DNA of 51,678 nt from Euryarchaeota archaeon UBA24 (lineage in GTDB: Archaea; Halobacteriota; Halobacteria; Halobacteriales; Hikarchaeaceae): contig DASO01000016.1 in NCBI GenBank assembly GCA_002503845.1, forward strand, positions 2,255-53,932, written 5' to 3'. This document shows positions 33,401 to 43,245 of this stretch, in pieces (the stretch's first letter is position 1; each line of letters opens with the position of its first letter). The translations under genes were made by a program, and so were the position numbers. The notes beneath the pieces are model-generated. The model ran no database searches and had not been told where the DNA came from. It saw nothing but the letters and a program-made list of their open reading frames with translations.

Positions 33401-34146
33401 ATGCTTATTCCCTCCCCCAATGCATCGGCACGATTGCATAATGACTGGACTGAGCTGGTAATTAGTTCGTCGCTGGACATAGAACCGTCCGTCTCCACGT
33501 GGAAAACGAAAGTATTGGGCACATCCGTCACTTCTACTTTTTTCTTAGGATATTTGTTCGAGAGGTTATGTCCAAATTCACTAGTTGGGATTATTTTTCC
33601 AGAATCCTCGATGGCCCCACGAACGATTAAAGGGGTTTGTTCATCTCCTTTTTTCAGTGTGCCAAGCACATTGATTGATTGGAGATAGGTATATCCAATT
33701 GCCACACCGCCTTGGAATTTTGCGTGAGTACGTCCAGTTCCAAGAACAGCATCTGCTTCAAAGGCAAGGCGCTGGTTTTCCTTGAGGTCTACAATAGGTA
33801 TTCGTTTATCGGCCGGTTCAACCAACTTTTCAGGCGAAACTAGATCGCCAGAATAAACAGTCGCGGGTCCCTGCACATCAAGGGTCAAAGTGACTACGTC
33901 CGTGTATTCAAATTCGTCTGTAGGTGTTGTAAGAGGAACAAGGCACAATCTATGGCCTATGATCTCATCGAACAAAACACTGGTATTTTCAGTCACACGG
34001 ATTGTATCAATGGAAAGAGTAGGAACATCAGTTAGCATCGCTCTTCGAATGCCATTTGCAAATGCAGGAGTCAAACCTTGGACAACAAATGTGACAAACC
34101 TATCAGAGTGATCTATCATATCGATTTTTACTTTGGTTTGGGCCAT
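33397..34146 (-). CDS. rpoD: RNA polymerase subunit Rpo3 (RpoD)
   Basis: A 249-residue homologue of Rpb3/alpha. FVVQGLTPAFANGIRRAMLTDVPT (about residues 20-43) is the dimerisation helix, with LSIDTIRVTENTSVLFDE after it. It lacks any Cys-rich ferredoxin-like insert, as in haloarchaea. The start (MAQTKVKI) is one base from the uS11 stop. Confidence 0.94.
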   Translation of the reverse strand: MAQTKVKIDMIDHSDRFVTFVVQGLTPAFANGIRRAMLTDVPTLSIDTIRVTENTSVLFDEIIGHRLCLVPLTTPTDEFEYTDVVTLTLDVQGPATVYSGDLVSPEKLVEPADKRIPIVDLKENQRLAFEADAVLGTGRTHAKFQGGVAIGYTYLQSINVLGTLKKGDEQTPLIVRGAIEDSGKIIPTSEFGHNLSNKYPKKKVEVTDVPNTFVFHVETDGSMSSDELITSSVQSLCNRADALGEGISI

Positions 34147-34147
34147 A

Positions 34148-34531
34148 TTATCTCGCCACCCGTGGAGCGCGGCACCCATCGTGTGGGCGCGGAGTTACGT
34201 CTTCTATCCTTCCAATTTCAAGTCCAGATCTAGCGAGAGTTCGTATTGAAGCCTGGGCCCCAGGTCCAGATCCCATCCTAGAAGTCCCCCCAGGACCTCG
34301 GACGCGTATATGAATGGAAGAAATCCCTGCTGCTACGGCAGCTTCAGCGATTCTTTCTGCGATTTGCATGGAGGCATATTGAGAAGCTTCATCTCTACTT
34401 TGTTTCACCACGGCACCTCCAGAACACTTAGCTAGAGTTTCGGCCCCAGTTTCATCGGTTAGTGTGATGATAGTGTTATTGAATGAAGAATATATATGGG
34501 CTATCCCCCATGTTTTATCTGCTTCGCTCAT
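34148..34531 (-). CDS. rpsK: Ribosomal protein uS11
   Basis: A 127-residue platform protein. [21 protein letters not shown] opens it and [13 protein letters not shown] closes it, both typical of archaeal uS11. Its ATG overlaps the uS4 stop by four bases. Confidence 0.96.
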   Translation of the reverse strand: MSEADKTWGIAHIYSSFNNTIITLTDETGAETLAKCSGGAVVKQSRDEASQYASMQIAERIAEAAVAAGISSIHIRVRGPGGTSRMGSGPGAQASIRTLARSGLEIGRIEDVTPRPHDGCRAPRVAR

Positions 34532-35067
34532 TCTTCAGACACCTCTTTTACTATTGGTTCGGGTGGTTTTCGGATGGGGTGGGATTCATCTGAAATTGAA
34601 CTGTATTGATCATACTGAAGACTCGATTCCTCTTCTACTTTGACTTTATAAGAAGGAATGTCCACACAATGTCCATTTAGAGAAATATGACCATGGACGA
34701 CGAATTGTCTAGCTTGTTTAATTGTGTTTGCTAGCCCGGAACGATATACGAGAGTTTGTAAACGGCGTTCAAGGATTGTGTTAACATCAAGAGTAAGAAT
34801 GTCGTCTAGCTGAGAGTCTGGACCCACAATTCCATATCGTTTTAATTTAGCAAGAAACAGAGTCTCTTCTTGATTGGCTTCACCGAGTCTTGCAAGATGT
34901 TTTCGGGCTTCGCGTCGATAAGATCGAAGTTCTGATTGGGCGCGCCAAAGTTCGACTTTGTTTTTCAACCCATAGAGTGTTAGTAATTCGCGTTCTTCGG
35001 CTATACGTCCACTTTGGAATGGGTGGTTAGGGGTTTCGTAGAATTTGGTATTATTCCCGAGGGCCAA
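34528..35067 (-). CDS. rpsD: Ribosomal protein uS4
   Basis: A 179-residue assembly protein with the S4 RNA-binding domain [20 protein letters not shown] followed by [10 protein letters not shown] (about residues 107-133). The C-terminal tail is acidic. It begins two bases after the uS13 stop. Confidence 0.96.
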   Translation of the reverse strand: MALGNNTKFYETPNHPFQSGRIAEERELLTLYGLKNKVELWRAQSELRSYRREARKHLARLGEANQEETLFLAKLKRYGIVGPDSQLDDILTLDVNTILERRLQTLVYRSGLANTIKQARQFVVHGHISLNGHCVDIPSYKVKVEEESSLQYDQYSSISDESHPIRKPPEPIVKEVSEE

Positions 35068-35069
35068 GA

Positions 35070-35549
35070 TTAACTCCCCCCTCTATTTTTAACGCTTACT
35101 CCGACTTTTGCTCCTTTTCTTCCAGTTGATTTGGTTCTTTGTCCACGTACTTTGAGTGATTCTCGGTGTCTAAGGCCGCGGTAAGTGCCTATTTTTTTCA
35201 TCCTGTTAAGATCTTGTTGATGGACTAGGTTAACGTCAGTTCCAATAAGATGACGATCTTCGCCTGTAAAGAAATCATTTTGCCGATTTGTGGCCCATGT
35301 GGGGATTCCAGAGGGGAATTCGTCTATCTTAGCGGTGAGTTTTTCGATTGAATTGTCGTCGAGTAGACCAAGTGTTGCTTTTGGGTTGAGATCGGCTTGG
35401 TTAATTATTAGGCCAGCGATCCTTCTACCAATTCCAGGTAAGCTAAGAAGAGCACGCTCTATGCTCTTCGTCCCATCAAGGTCAAAGTTTTTTATCCTGA
35501 CGAAGTATCGTATTTCGTTTGTTTCAGTAGGTTCTTCTTTGGTGCTCAT
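35070..35549 (-). CDS. rpsM: Ribosomal protein uS13
   Basis: A 159-residue small-subunit protein. [20 protein letters not shown] opens the core, [19 protein letters not shown] is the helix-hairpin-helix, and [20 protein letters not shown] is the conserved tail. I place the ATG at 35549; the open frame continues upstream through the tRNA-Ser gene and cannot be coding there. It heads the long ribosomal-RNAP operon, 31 bases after the tRNA 3' end. Confidence 0.95.
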   Translation of the reverse strand: MSTKEEPTETNEIRYFVRIKNFDLDGTKSIERALLSLPGIGRRIAGLIINQADLNPKATLGLLDDNSIEKLTAKIDEFPSGIPTWATNRQNDFFTGEDRHLIGTDVNLVHQQDLNRMKKIGTYRGLRHRESLKVRGQRTKSTGRKGAKVGVSVKNRGGS

Positions 35550-35580
35550 TTTTTCATAGTTTTGTATAGATGCAATTGAC

Positions 35581-35666
35581 GTCGCGGCGGGGATTTGAAC
35601 CCCGGAGGCGGAAATCGCCACAGGGTTAGCAACCCTGCGCCTTGGACCAGACTTGGCTACCACGAC
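35581..35666 (-). tRNA. tRNA-Ser (GCT)
   Basis: An 86-base class II tRNA. Acceptor ends GTCGTGG and CCGCGAC pair; the D arm holds AGTCTGGTCC with the GG pair; anticodon arm CAGGG-TTGCTAA-CCCTG shows anticodon GCT, reading AGC/AGU; a long variable arm (GGCG/CGCC) and T arm CGGGG-TTCAAAT-CCCCG follow. No intron and no encoded CCA. It lies directly before uS13, probably on the same primary transcript or a near one. Confidence 0.95.
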
Positions 35667-35745
35667 ATGTTGGTTCTCGTCGCCCACTGTGGGACTCGGG
35701 GAGGGACCCCTACATCTATTACGTGGGATATGGTATTCGTGTGTG

Positions 35746-35754
35746 CTATTTAAG
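35746..35754. promoter_or_regulatory. TATA element upstream of the YeiH gene
   Basis: CTATTTAAG lies 45 bases before the plus-strand ATG at 35791, predicting a start near 35777. The complementary CTTAAATAG could equally serve the divergent tRNA-Ser/uS13 transcript, with a leader of about 60 bases before the tRNA. Confidence 0.4.
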
Positions 35755-35790
35755 GACAACGGATTAAAATTGTATGATATTCAGACAGAA

Positions 35791-36999
35791 ATGGCTAAGC
35801 GAGGGGAATGGGTCAGAGTAGTAGTGATAAAATTTTTTCGGGAAAAGTTTAGAAAATGGGGGGAGGGATTGCTAGGAGTCCCCGTTTCGGAAGTGGGTAC
35901 AATAGTTCCAGGGTTAGTTTTGACTACTATTTTGCTAGGCTTATCGCTATTTTTAGGGCAAATATTAGAATTTAAAATAATAGACGGGTTTGACATAAAC
36001 ATCCCTGCAGTCATACTAGCGTTGTTACTTGGCATTATCCTTGGAAATGTATTTACAGTCCCAAATTCAGTTCGCCCAGGGATTAAATTCAGCCAAGGGG
36101 CATTGCTACGATTAGGGATTGTTCTAATTGGGATTAAACTTGCGATAGGGGATGTTTTTAAGCTAGGATTGATGGGATTGCCAATAATTATTGGTTGTAT
36201 AGGGACTGCGTTGTTGGTCACATATTTTTTAAGTAATAAATTGAATCAACCGAGACGCTTGGGTTCGTTAATAGCAGTTGGGACCTCAATATGTGGCATA
36301 TCTGCTATTTTAGCAACGAGTACCGCGATTGAAGCCACGGAAGAAGAAACAGCTTACGCCATAGCAGTGGTTACATTATTTGGATTGGTCGCAGTTCTCA
36401 TATATCCAATTTTGGGCCACCTCCTATTTGGAGGAGATCCAACAAAAGTGGGGTTATGGTTAGGGACCTCCATTCAAGATACATCACAAGTAGTGGGGGC
36501 GGCGTTGATATATTCACAAGTGTGGAACTCCCCTATGACTATAGACATTGCAAGTCTCACAAAAGTAATACGAAATGTGTTCATGGTGATAATAATACCC
36601 ATAGTTGCGATTGTCTATTCAGGGGGCCTAGAGAGGACTAGTGAAATTGGTTTGAAAGGCCATTTAAGATTGTGCAAGATTGGGCAAAATTATTTCCAAT
36701 ACTTCCCAAAATTTATCATAGGATTTTTAATTCTTTCCATGGTCCGGACAATAGGAGATTGGGAGATTGGAAAGGGGGGAACTGCATACTGGGTGATAGA
36801 TCAAGTCGAGTGGGTTCAGATGATAAGTTCAGTTGAAATGATATCTAATGGATTGTTCATAGTGGCCTTGGCAGGAGTGGGCCTAAGCACCAAACTTCAA
36901 AAAATTAGAGATCTTGGCCCCCAATCGTTTTTGATTGGATTCATCACAGTAGTTGCAGTAGGATTGATAAGTTTTTTCGCGATAAATCTGACGGTTTAG
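35791..36999 (+). CDS. YeiH/UPF0324 family membrane protein (putative sulfate exporter)
   Basis: A 402-residue polytopic membrane protein, about ten to eleven helices, of the YeiH family, putative anion (possibly sulfate) exporters. Characteristic segments are [63 protein letters not shown] (shown here in part as [12 protein letters not shown]) and [16 protein letters not shown]. The ATG at 35791 gives a basic cytoplasmic start; the frame is open upstream but crosses the tRNA-Ser gene. It ends tail to tail with moaA, overlapping by four bases. Confidence 0.82.
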   Translation: MAKRGEWVRVVVIKFFREKFRKWGEGLLGVPVSEVGTIVPGLVLTTILLGLSLFLGQILEFKIIDGFDINIPAVILALLLGIILGNVFTVPNSVRPGIKFSQGALLRLGIVLIGIKLAIGDVFKLGLMGLPIIIGCIGTALLVTYFLSNKLNQPRRLGSLIAVGTSICGISAILATSTAIEATEEETAYAIAVVTLFGLVAVLIYPILGHLLFGGDPTKVGLWLGTSIQDTSQVVGAALIYSQVWNSPMTIDIASLTKVIRNVFMVIIIPIVAIVYSGGLERTSEIGLKGHLRLCKIGQNYFQYFPKFIIGFLILSMVRTIGDWEIGKGGTAYWVIDQVEWVQMISSVEMISNGLFIVALAGVGLSTKLQKIRDLGPQSFLIGFITVVAVGLISFFAINLTV

Positions 37000-37985
37000 G
37001 TATATAGGTATGGCTTTCGATCTCCGATAGAATTTTGGTACTTTTCATTGAAAACCCAATGTTCATTTTCGTTCTTAGTTAAGTATGCACCATAAAATGG
37101 TACTCTTTCAGATATGGTTTCTATTAGGGCATTTCTGATTTCTCGTTTGGTCATCTCCCCCATTGATTTTAGATCGTCGTTTCGATTCAAGCACCCTTTC
37201 AGATACCCATCATGTGTGACACGTATACGGTGACAATTGGAACAGAAATCCGAATTTCCAACAGGGTCGACTATTTCGACCATTCCTTTGCCAAACCAAT
37301 ATCGTTTTCTAGAATGCATATGCCGTTGTTCCACTTTATCGGCCCGGGATTCGAACCAAGCGTGGACATCGGATATGTTGACTGCCCAATCGGAATTTCC
37401 AGTTAATTCGGGCATATATTCAATGAGTTGCAGGTGGAGCCCCTCTCTTTGAGAGATGAAGTCAACCATAGACGGGATGAATCCTGCCGTTTGTCGAAAG
37501 ACGACCATGTTGAGTTTTACAGGGGCGAGATTGGCTTCGAGGGCAGAATCTATCCCCAATAACACCCGGTCGAAGGCCCCACTTTTTGTTAATTTTGCAA
37601 ATGATTCCCTATCAAGTGCATCCAAAGAAATATTTACACGATCGAGCCCAGCATCGGCCAGTGCTTGGGCCCTCCCGGGTAAGAAAGTCCCATTAGTTGT
37701 AAGAGAAATCTCAAAAGAGTCGGGAGTCCTACGTATGATTTCTTCTAGATCTTGACGTAGCATGGGCTCCCCTCCTGTGAATTTAACAGAATTTATCTCA
37801 AACTCCTCGCAAACTTCGAGGAATCGAACGACATCGTCAGTTGAGATTTCATCCATTTGAGGGTCTAATGGCCCCCGGGTATCCCCCAACCCTTCGTTGT
37901 GGCAATAAACGCAATCGAAATTGCATCGATCAGTTAGCGACATCCGGACGCTGTTGACCTCCCTTCCAAACGAATCTTTTAACAC
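36996..37985 (-). CDS. moaA: Molybdenum cofactor biosynthesis protein MoaA
   Basis: A 329-residue radical SAM enzyme making 3',8-cyclo-GTP, the first step to molybdopterin. The SAM cluster motif is RCNFDCVYC (about residues 20-28), with [12 protein letters not shown] after it, and a second cluster is given by [12 protein letters not shown] and GCLNRND near the C-terminus. It starts with GTG at 37985. An inverted repeat lies between the putative TATA element (about 38007-38015) and this start. The Tfx-type regulator gene is next upstream on the same strand. Confidence 0.93.
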   Translation of the reverse strand: MLKDSFGREVNSVRMSLTDRCNFDCVYCHNEGLGDTRGPLDPQMDEISTDDVVRFLEVCEEFEINSVKFTGGEPMLRQDLEEIIRRTPDSFEISLTTNGTFLPGRAQALADAGLDRVNISLDALDRESFAKLTKSGAFDRVLLGIDSALEANLAPVKLNMVVFRQTAGFIPSMVDFISQREGLHLQLIEYMPELTGNSDWAVNISDVHAWFESRADKVEQRHMHSRKRYWFGKGMVEIVDPVGNSDFCSNCHRIRVTHDGYLKGCLNRNDDLKSMGEMTKREIRNALIETISERVPFYGAYLTKNENEHWVFNEKYQNSIGDRKPYLYT

Positions 37986-37993
37986 ATGGGTAT

Positions 37994-38010
37994 ATTCTCG
38001 CCAAGAGAAT
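37994..38010. promoter_or_regulatory. Inverted repeat in the moaA promoter
   Basis: ATTCTC-GCCAA-GAGAAT, perfect 6-base arms, lying 9 bases before the moaA GTG and touching the presumed TATA element GCTTAAATTC. This is a good place for a repressor site. The adjacent Tfx gene makes a molybdenum-related regulator a plausible ligand, by inference. Confidence 0.45.
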
Positions 38011-38056
38011 TTAAGCTTAAGGGTTTAATATTACCAAATTGATCAACTAAATCTAT

Positions 38057-38497
38057 TTAATCTTGGATTGTAGGATTTATAATCAAGTTTCCATCAGGAG
38101 TCAATCCAATTTCGGCACTGGCGGTTAATTTTCTATCGTTGAAAACATGTTTAAGCCCCCGGTTTAGAAATGCCACGAGTTCAGGTTCAGTGTAGGCCAA
38201 TTTTGTATCACCGTTGTCAGCCATGGTGTAAATTCGAGATACTAGATCCCATAATTCAGTTCCTTCCTGTGCATTGAAGATGATGTTGCACTTAAGCAGT
38301 TTAGATAAAGTGATTGTTTGTTCTGCTTTAGATATGTTAACACGTGCAGAAGTTTCTATTGTGCTGATATTTGCCACACTTGTTCCAAGTTGAGACGCGA
38401 TGCTTTTTTGAGTCACTCCGCGTTCCCTAAGAGACAGCACTTCGATTTGTCTTTGCGTAAGGAAGGTATCTCCGGCATTGGGTATAGTTCGAGTCAT
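38057..38497 (-). CDS. Tfx-family DNA-binding protein
   Basis: A 146-residue archaeal transcription regulator. The N-terminal helix-turn-helix reads LTQRQIEVLSLRERGVTQKSIASQLGTS (about residues 13-40, shown only by its key parts LTQRQIEVL and TQKSIASQLG), followed by VANISTIETSARVNI. The founding member of this family in Methanothermobacter binds near the promoter of the molybdenum formylmethanofuran dehydrogenase operon. Position just before moaA supports a role in molybdenum or cofactor control here. About 70 bases separate the two genes. Confidence 0.85.
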   Translation of the reverse strand: MTRTIPNAGDTFLTQRQIEVLSLRERGVTQKSIASQLGTSVANISTIETSARVNISKAEQTITLSKLLKCNIIFNAQEGTELWDLVSRIYTMADNGDTKLAYTEPELVAFLNRGLKHVFNDRKLTASAEIGLTPDGNLIINPTIQD

Positions 38498-38583
38498 ACG
38501 GATGGATAGGACCCGGTGATAAATTAAACCATCTCAAAAATATTTCATACGTTTGTAGGACTAAAGTCGAATGGTGGTGGGGA

Positions 38584-39063
38584 TTAGCTTTCTTGGAGTA
38601 ATTTGTTGAGTTGATAATGACGCATAGTGAACATTACCCAGAACAATGGGTAGCAGAAAAGGGAAAATGGGCTAAGAAATCCACCTAGATTATACTCGAC
38701 CTTGTCTGTTAAAATTGTGTGATCTCCTTGGGATGAAAAACTATGAGTATGGATCCACCTTTGGAATGGTTTCCCGGACACATCGTCCCGGAAGAATGCA
38801 CTATTTGATTTTTCATCGATTTCGAGTATTGTGACGTTCCAAACAATGGGAGAGCCTATTTTGAAAGGCTGAATTGTGGCTACTATTTTGGCACCTTTAG
38901 GGAGATTGCCTTGAATTTGGTTTCCTTTGGAATCTACTATAGACTCGATTTTAAGATTCATCCAAGGAGGGGTTAATTGTTCAAGTCCTGCTATATTTGA
39001 ATGAAAGTTCCACACATCCTCAAATGGAGAGATTATACGAGAAGATTTAGTGAAAATAGGCAT
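38584..39063 (-). CDS. SRPBCC (START/Bet v1-like) family protein
   Basis: A 159-residue protein with the ligand-binding helix-grip fold. MPIFTKSSRIISPFEDVWNF is the typical opening strand-helix (polyketide cyclase/coenzyme Q-binding type), and HSFSSQGDHTILTDKVEYNL a central strand pair. The last 30 residues are hydrophobic (PFSLFCYPLFWVMFTM) and may touch the membrane. The ATG at 39063 is chosen over the longer frame to 39204, which would run into the divergent promoter. Ligand unknown. Confidence 0.7.
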   Translation of the reverse strand: MPIFTKSSRIISPFEDVWNFHSNIAGLEQLTPPWMNLKIESIVDSKGNQIQGNLPKGAKIVATIQPFKIGSPIVWNVTILEIDEKSNSAFFRDDVSGKPFQRWIHTHSFSSQGDHTILTDKVEYNLGGFLSPFSLFCYPLFWVMFTMRHYQLNKLLQES

Positions 39064-39160
39064 GTTTTTGATTCCTTTTAAACGAATATAAAATATATGT
39101 TTTAAATTGGGAATTGAAATAGCCAAGTTGATGTTCTCTTCTGCCTTTTTCGGGGTAAGA

Positions 39161-40300
39161 ATGCTAACGAAACGTGCGAAGGAAACTACCCCTTTCAGAG
39201 CCATGTCTGTATTAGAACGGGCACAAAAAATGGAAGACGTGGTTCACCTTGAAGTTGGAGAGCCAGATTTTGAACCTCCGGCAGAAGTGATAGATTCGGC
39301 AATCGAGTCGATGTTGAATGGCAATTCAGGGTATACAACTTCTAGGGGGAAAATAAAACTAAGAGAAGCGGTTTCAGATTACTATCAAAGGACGTACGAC
39401 TTAGATATTGGAATAGATAGAATAGTAATCACCCCCGGGACTTCGGCTGCACTTACTATGGTCTGTCTAGCTCTGCTCGAGGAGGGGGATGAGGCGATTC
39501 TTACAGATCCTTATTATGCTTGTTACCCCAATTTTATTAGACAAACTGGCGGTACTATCAACACAGTTCCATTAGATATATCTGCAGGTTTTGCGCCGAA
39601 TATAAAACTTTTTGAAGAATCTATGAGCGAAAGTACCAAGGTGATGTTATTAAATTCCCCTTCAAATCCAACGGGTTCCGTGTTAAAAAATTCGGAAATA
39701 GGAGAGTTGGCAAGAATTGCACAGAGAAATAAAACAACTATCGTTTCGGACGAAGTGTACCACGGCATATACTACGATACAGAAACACACAGCATATTAG
39801 AACACACGGACGATGCGTTTGTGGTGGATGGTTTTTCAAAGAGATTTGCAATGACTGGGTGGCGCTTGGGATGGATTGTATGTCCACCCGAATGTATAGA
39901 TGTGATAAACAGATTGACGCAAAATTTAGTCATCTGTGCGACTAACTTTGTACAAGACGCAGGGATAGCCGCCTTACAAATGTCAGACGATTTAGTTCCA
40001 AAAATGAGAGATGTGTATAGAAAGAGGAGAGACGTCCTCATTGAAGGGGTGGAGAAATTAGGAGTAGGAATGGGATATGTCCCAGAGGGGGCTTATTATC
40101 TTTTGATAGATGTTAGTGAGTTGGGAGATGCATTTGATATTTCCAATAGGTTGTTAGATGAAGTGGGGGTGGCCACTACACCGGGGGCAGATTTTGGAGG
40201 GTCCGTAGAAAATTGTCTTAGACTCTCATATGCCACAGGAATGGAAGATTTGAAGGTAGCAATAGAAAGAATAGGAAAATTTATTGAAGATAATCAATAG
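39161..40300 (+). CDS. Class I PLP-dependent aminotransferase
   Basis: A 379-residue fold-type I aminotransferase of the aspartate aminotransferase group. HLEVGEPDFEPPAEV near residue 30, the Asp/Tyr segment IVSDEVYHGIYYD and the PLP lysine in DGFSKRFAMTGWRLGWIV (about residue 228) are intact, as is the substrate-binding Arg in NCLRLSYATG. The ATG at 39161 (MLTKRAKETTPFRAM) gives a normal N-terminal helix; 39203 is a shorter alternative. Amino-acid specificity cannot be read. TATA-like AATATAAAAT at about 39088-39097 is upstream. Confidence 0.88.
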   Translation: MLTKRAKETTPFRAMSVLERAQKMEDVVHLEVGEPDFEPPAEVIDSAIESMLNGNSGYTTSRGKIKLREAVSDYYQRTYDLDIGIDRIVITPGTSAALTMVCLALLEEGDEAILTDPYYACYPNFIRQTGGTINTVPLDISAGFAPNIKLFEESMSESTKVMLLNSPSNPTGSVLKNSEIGELARIAQRNKTTIVSDEVYHGIYYDTETHSILEHTDDAFVVDGFSKRFAMTGWRLGWIVCPPECIDVINRLTQNLVICATNFVQDAGIAALQMSDDLVPKMRDVYRKRRDVLIEGVEKLGVGMGYVPEGAYYLLIDVSELGDAFDISNRLLDEVGVATTPGADFGGSVENCLRLSYATGMEDLKVAIERIGKFIEDNQ

Positions 40301-40312
40301 AATTTAAAGTCA

Positions 40313-41251
40313 CTACGTGTGTCTCTTTTGAACATAGTCAAAAGACCTTTCCCAGGAGTATTTTTCATCGGTGTATCGATATGCCAAAGGATCTTTTGGC
40401 ATAGATCCCCGGGCTATTTTTTCTTGCTGATAAGAAGGCCGATCGTCGATGAAATAACGTCCGGTGAGTATTTTTCCTTCGGCTAGTGAAGTTTCAGTTT
40501 CATACATCATCTGTGCCGCTTGCACGCGGTTTCGAGGGTCAAAGTCATATTCTTCTGATTTCTGAACATCGACATATGGAACATATTGTTTTGCATCTTT
40601 ATTCCAAGTGGGACATTGTGTAAGGAAATCGATGTGTGCAAATCCTTCATGTTGAATTGCCTCTACAAGAATGTCCTTTGCTTGGGAAGGATTTACTGCA
40701 GCGGTTCTTGCTATATAAGATGCACCAGCTGCAAGTCCCATGGACAAAGGTCGAATGGGGTCTTTTGCACTGCCTAGGGGTTGTTCTTTGGATTTGTGTC
40801 CCTTTAATGAAGTGGGAGAAGCTTGGCCTTTTGTCAATCCAAAAACTTCATTGTTGAATACTATATATACAATATCGTGATTTTCACGAGCAGTATGCAT
40901 GAAATGGTTTCCACCAATTCCATATCCATCTCCATCCCCTCCAGCGGCTATGACAAGTAAATCTGGATTCGCCAACTTTGCCGCCCGTGCAATTGGGAGA
41001 GACCGTCCATGTAAAGAGTGGAACCCATAACACTCGAAATAACTACTGATTTTACTAGAGCAACCAACCCCAGTAACAAGAAGAACTTCCTCGGGGGACC
41101 TGCCGACTTCAGAGACAGCTTTCTTCAAAGCGTTTAGTACTGAGAAATCTCCACATCCGGGACACCACGTTGGTTGGGGTTCGATTTCGGGTGTAAATTC
41201 ATTTGCGTCAACGGTTCTGTGTTCTCCAATGGCACTAAAGGTAGTATTCAT
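40313..41251 (-). CDS. korB: 2-oxoacid:ferredoxin oxidoreductase, beta subunit
   Basis: A 312-residue thiamine-diphosphate-binding subunit. TWCPGCGDFSVLNAL (about residues 28-42) and CSSK provide cluster Cys residues, and GGDGDGYGIGGNHFMHTARE (about 103-122) with FNNEVFGLTKGQ is the ThDP/Mg site. With the alpha subunit it oxidises pyruvate or 2-oxoglutarate to the acyl-CoA and reduces ferredoxin, the archaeal replacement for 2-oxoacid dehydrogenases. It starts two bases after the alpha stop. Confidence 0.93.
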   Translation of the reverse strand: MNTTFSAIGEHRTVDANEFTPEIEPQPTWCPGCGDFSVLNALKKAVSEVGRSPEEVLLVTGVGCSSKISSYFECYGFHSLHGRSLPIARAAKLANPDLLVIAAGGDGDGYGIGGNHFMHTARENHDIVYIVFNNEVFGLTKGQASPTSLKGHKSKEQPLGSAKDPIRPLSMGLAAGASYIARTAAVNPSQAKDILVEAIQHEGFAHIDFLTQCPTWNKDAKQYVPYVDVQKSEEYDFDPRNRVQAAQMMYETETSLAEGKILTGRYFIDDRPSYQQEKIARGSMPKDPLAYRYTDEKYSWERSFDYVQKRHT

Positions 41252-41253
41252 AG

Positions 41254-43107
41254 TTAATTTTCTCCCATTATTTTTTCTTCGAATCCTGCTACAATCTCAG
41301 CGGGTTCGAATGGATTCCCATCATATTTGAGCAACGCATATAATTTATCCCCGTATGCCCCAAGTTGTTGTTTCACAAGTCCTTGGAATTGGCCCGTTGC
41401 ATTCATTTCCACGACTAAGATCTTGGAAACACTTTCAACGAAAGAAGTGACTTCTTGAATAGGGAATGGGCAGAGGTCACTTACAGAAAGTGCTTTTACT
41501 ATAGAGGTTCCAGACGAATTAAGTCGGTCAACCGCTTCTTCAACGGTTCCTTTGTTAGAGCCCCATGTTAAGATCCCATAGGGGGAGGAAATAGGACCAT
41601 ACGGGGTATTATTTGACACATTTTGGTCATCTAGGTAAGTCCTTATTGCGGCTATTTTACTCCTACGTCGGTCCATTTGTAGAACTCGATTGATGGGGTC
41701 TTCAGATATGTGTCCTTCTTGAGTATGTTCATTGCCAGAAGCATGGAATCTTCCGTGTTTCTGTCCAGGTATGGATCGAAGAGATACCCCATCTTTTGCG
41801 TCATAGTTATAGCGATGATACTTGCCAGAGGGATGGTGGGGAGCATCGATTAGATCGGATTCGGGGATGGTTCCAGGCATGGAAGGATCAGGATCACGGT
41901 CGAAGAAACTAAGAGGTATGTTTCGCAATTCTGCCCCGAGTTTTTGATCGTATAAAAGAATCACAGGGATATTATACCCATACGCAATCTGGAACGCCAT
42001 ACGGGTTTGGTCGTATGCTTCTTTGGGGTCCCCGGGGGCCAACACTATGCGGGTGGAGTCTCCTTGGCTAGTATATAGAACGTGCTCTAGATCTGCCTGT
42101 TCAGTCTTAGTTGGCATCCCGGTTGCAGGGCCTGCGCGCTGGGCCTCTAGGAGGACTATAGGTTGTTCAACCATTTCTGCTAGGCCTAGTGGTTCAGACA
42201 TTAATGAAAACCCACCTCCTGCAGATCCTGACATTGCTTTTACCCCTGCGTGGGACGCTCCAATGGCAAGTGCTGCTGCGGCTATTTCGTCCTCAACTTG
42301 TTCGGATATACCACCAACATCGGGAAGGATCCCACACATAATCGTAAATGCAGCAGTCCAAGGTGTCATAGGGTACCCTGCAATAAATCGGCACCCTTCG
42401 TCGAGGGCAGCATAAGCTATTGCGTGACTTCCCGATACGAGAGCTTGGGTTTCGTTGTGCTCGCCAGAGGGGAATCTGATGTCATGTGTAAATTCAAAGG
42501 TGTCAGCCACCATAGAGTACGTATTTCTAAGAATGGTTAGATTTTGTTCAAATATAGGCCCCTTCATTGCGGCTTTCATCAGCGCTTCGATGGGGGCCAA
42601 TTCCATTTCCAATAGCGCGGCTGTGGCCCCTATACCAGCAGTATTTCGCATGATATCCCTGCCTTCTTCTTTTGCGATGGAACGCAGATCAATTGGATAG
42701 ACATGCCAATTATTTTCAGCCACTTGTTCGGAGAAGTCAGGTACATCTTCTATGTCGATTATCCCCGTGTCGTATACAATTACACCACCATTGTGTAAAT
42801 CGTATAGATTCTCAGTTAAGGGCTTTATTCGTTCATTTCCATAATATGCAGAATCTATCTTCTGGTTTCTGCCAAATGAATCCCCCAATGCCAAGAGGAA
42901 ATTGTAACCATCGCCACGTGATTTTAATTCCGTAGGACCCGCTCTTATTTCGGCGTAGGTATGCCCCCCTCGAATGCGAGATGGGTAATGTCGGTGGGTG
43001 AAAACATTCAGGCCAGATCTCATGATTGCCTTGCCAAAATTATCACTAGTAGAAACTATGCCATCCCCGGACCCTCCCGAAATACGCCAAATGAGCTCTG
43101 AATCCAT
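41254..43107 (-). CDS. korA: 2-oxoacid:ferredoxin oxidoreductase, alpha subunit (gamma-alpha fusion)
   Basis: A 617-residue fused subunit. Residues 1-185 form the gamma domain (RISGGSGDGIVSTSDNFG, YPSRIRGGHTYAEIR), followed by the alpha ThDP-pyrimidine domain (FIAGYPMTPWTAAFT, GASHAGVKAMSGSAGGGFSL, about residues 237-300) and a transketolase-C-like domain. The gamma-alpha fusion with a separate beta is the haloarchaeal and aerobic archaeal pattern. It could act on pyruvate or 2-oxoglutarate. The upstream gap of 138 bases contains its AT-rich promoter and no other gene. Confidence 0.93.
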   Translation of the reverse strand: MDSELIWRISGGSGDGIVSTSDNFGKAIMRSGLNVFTHRHYPSRIRGGHTYAEIRAGPTELKSRGDGYNFLLALGDSFGRNQKIDSAYYGNERIKPLTENLYDLHNGGVIVYDTGIIDIEDVPDFSEQVAENNWHVYPIDLRSIAKEEGRDIMRNTAGIGATAALLEMELAPIEALMKAAMKGPIFEQNLTILRNTYSMVADTFEFTHDIRFPSGEHNETQALVSGSHAIAYAALDEGCRFIAGYPMTPWTAAFTIMCGILPDVGGISEQVEDEIAAAALAIGASHAGVKAMSGSAGGGFSLMSEPLGLAEMVEQPIVLLEAQRAGPATGMPTKTEQADLEHVLYTSQGDSTRIVLAPGDPKEAYDQTRMAFQIAYGYNIPVILLYDQKLGAELRNIPLSFFDRDPDPSMPGTIPESDLIDAPHHPSGKYHRYNYDAKDGVSLRSIPGQKHGRFHASGNEHTQEGHISEDPINRVLQMDRRRSKIAAIRTYLDDQNVSNNTPYGPISSPYGILTWGSNKGTVEEAVDRLNSSGTSIVKALSVSDLCPFPIQEVTSFVESVSKILVVEMNATGQFQGLVKQQLGAYGDKLYALLKYDGNPFEPAEIVAGFEEKIMGEN

Positions 43108-43245
43108 TATTTATGCACTGGAATTTGATTGGAACTTGACATGTAAAAGACTTTGCCCCAATAAATATGAATAATCATGATAGATTAATTTATAATGGTG
43201 GCATAAATGCGACTATTGGTATCGATTTCAACATATCCTAAATAA

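Noticed and set aside
35550..35759. N-terminal extension of uS13 (70 extra residues)
   Set aside because: The extension runs straight through the tRNA-Ser gene and has no similarity to uS13; the internal ATG at 35549 is the start.
35653..35790. N-terminal extension of the YeiH-type gene
   Set aside because: It would begin inside tRNA-Ser on the opposite strand; the ATG at 35791 follows a TATA element at good spacing.
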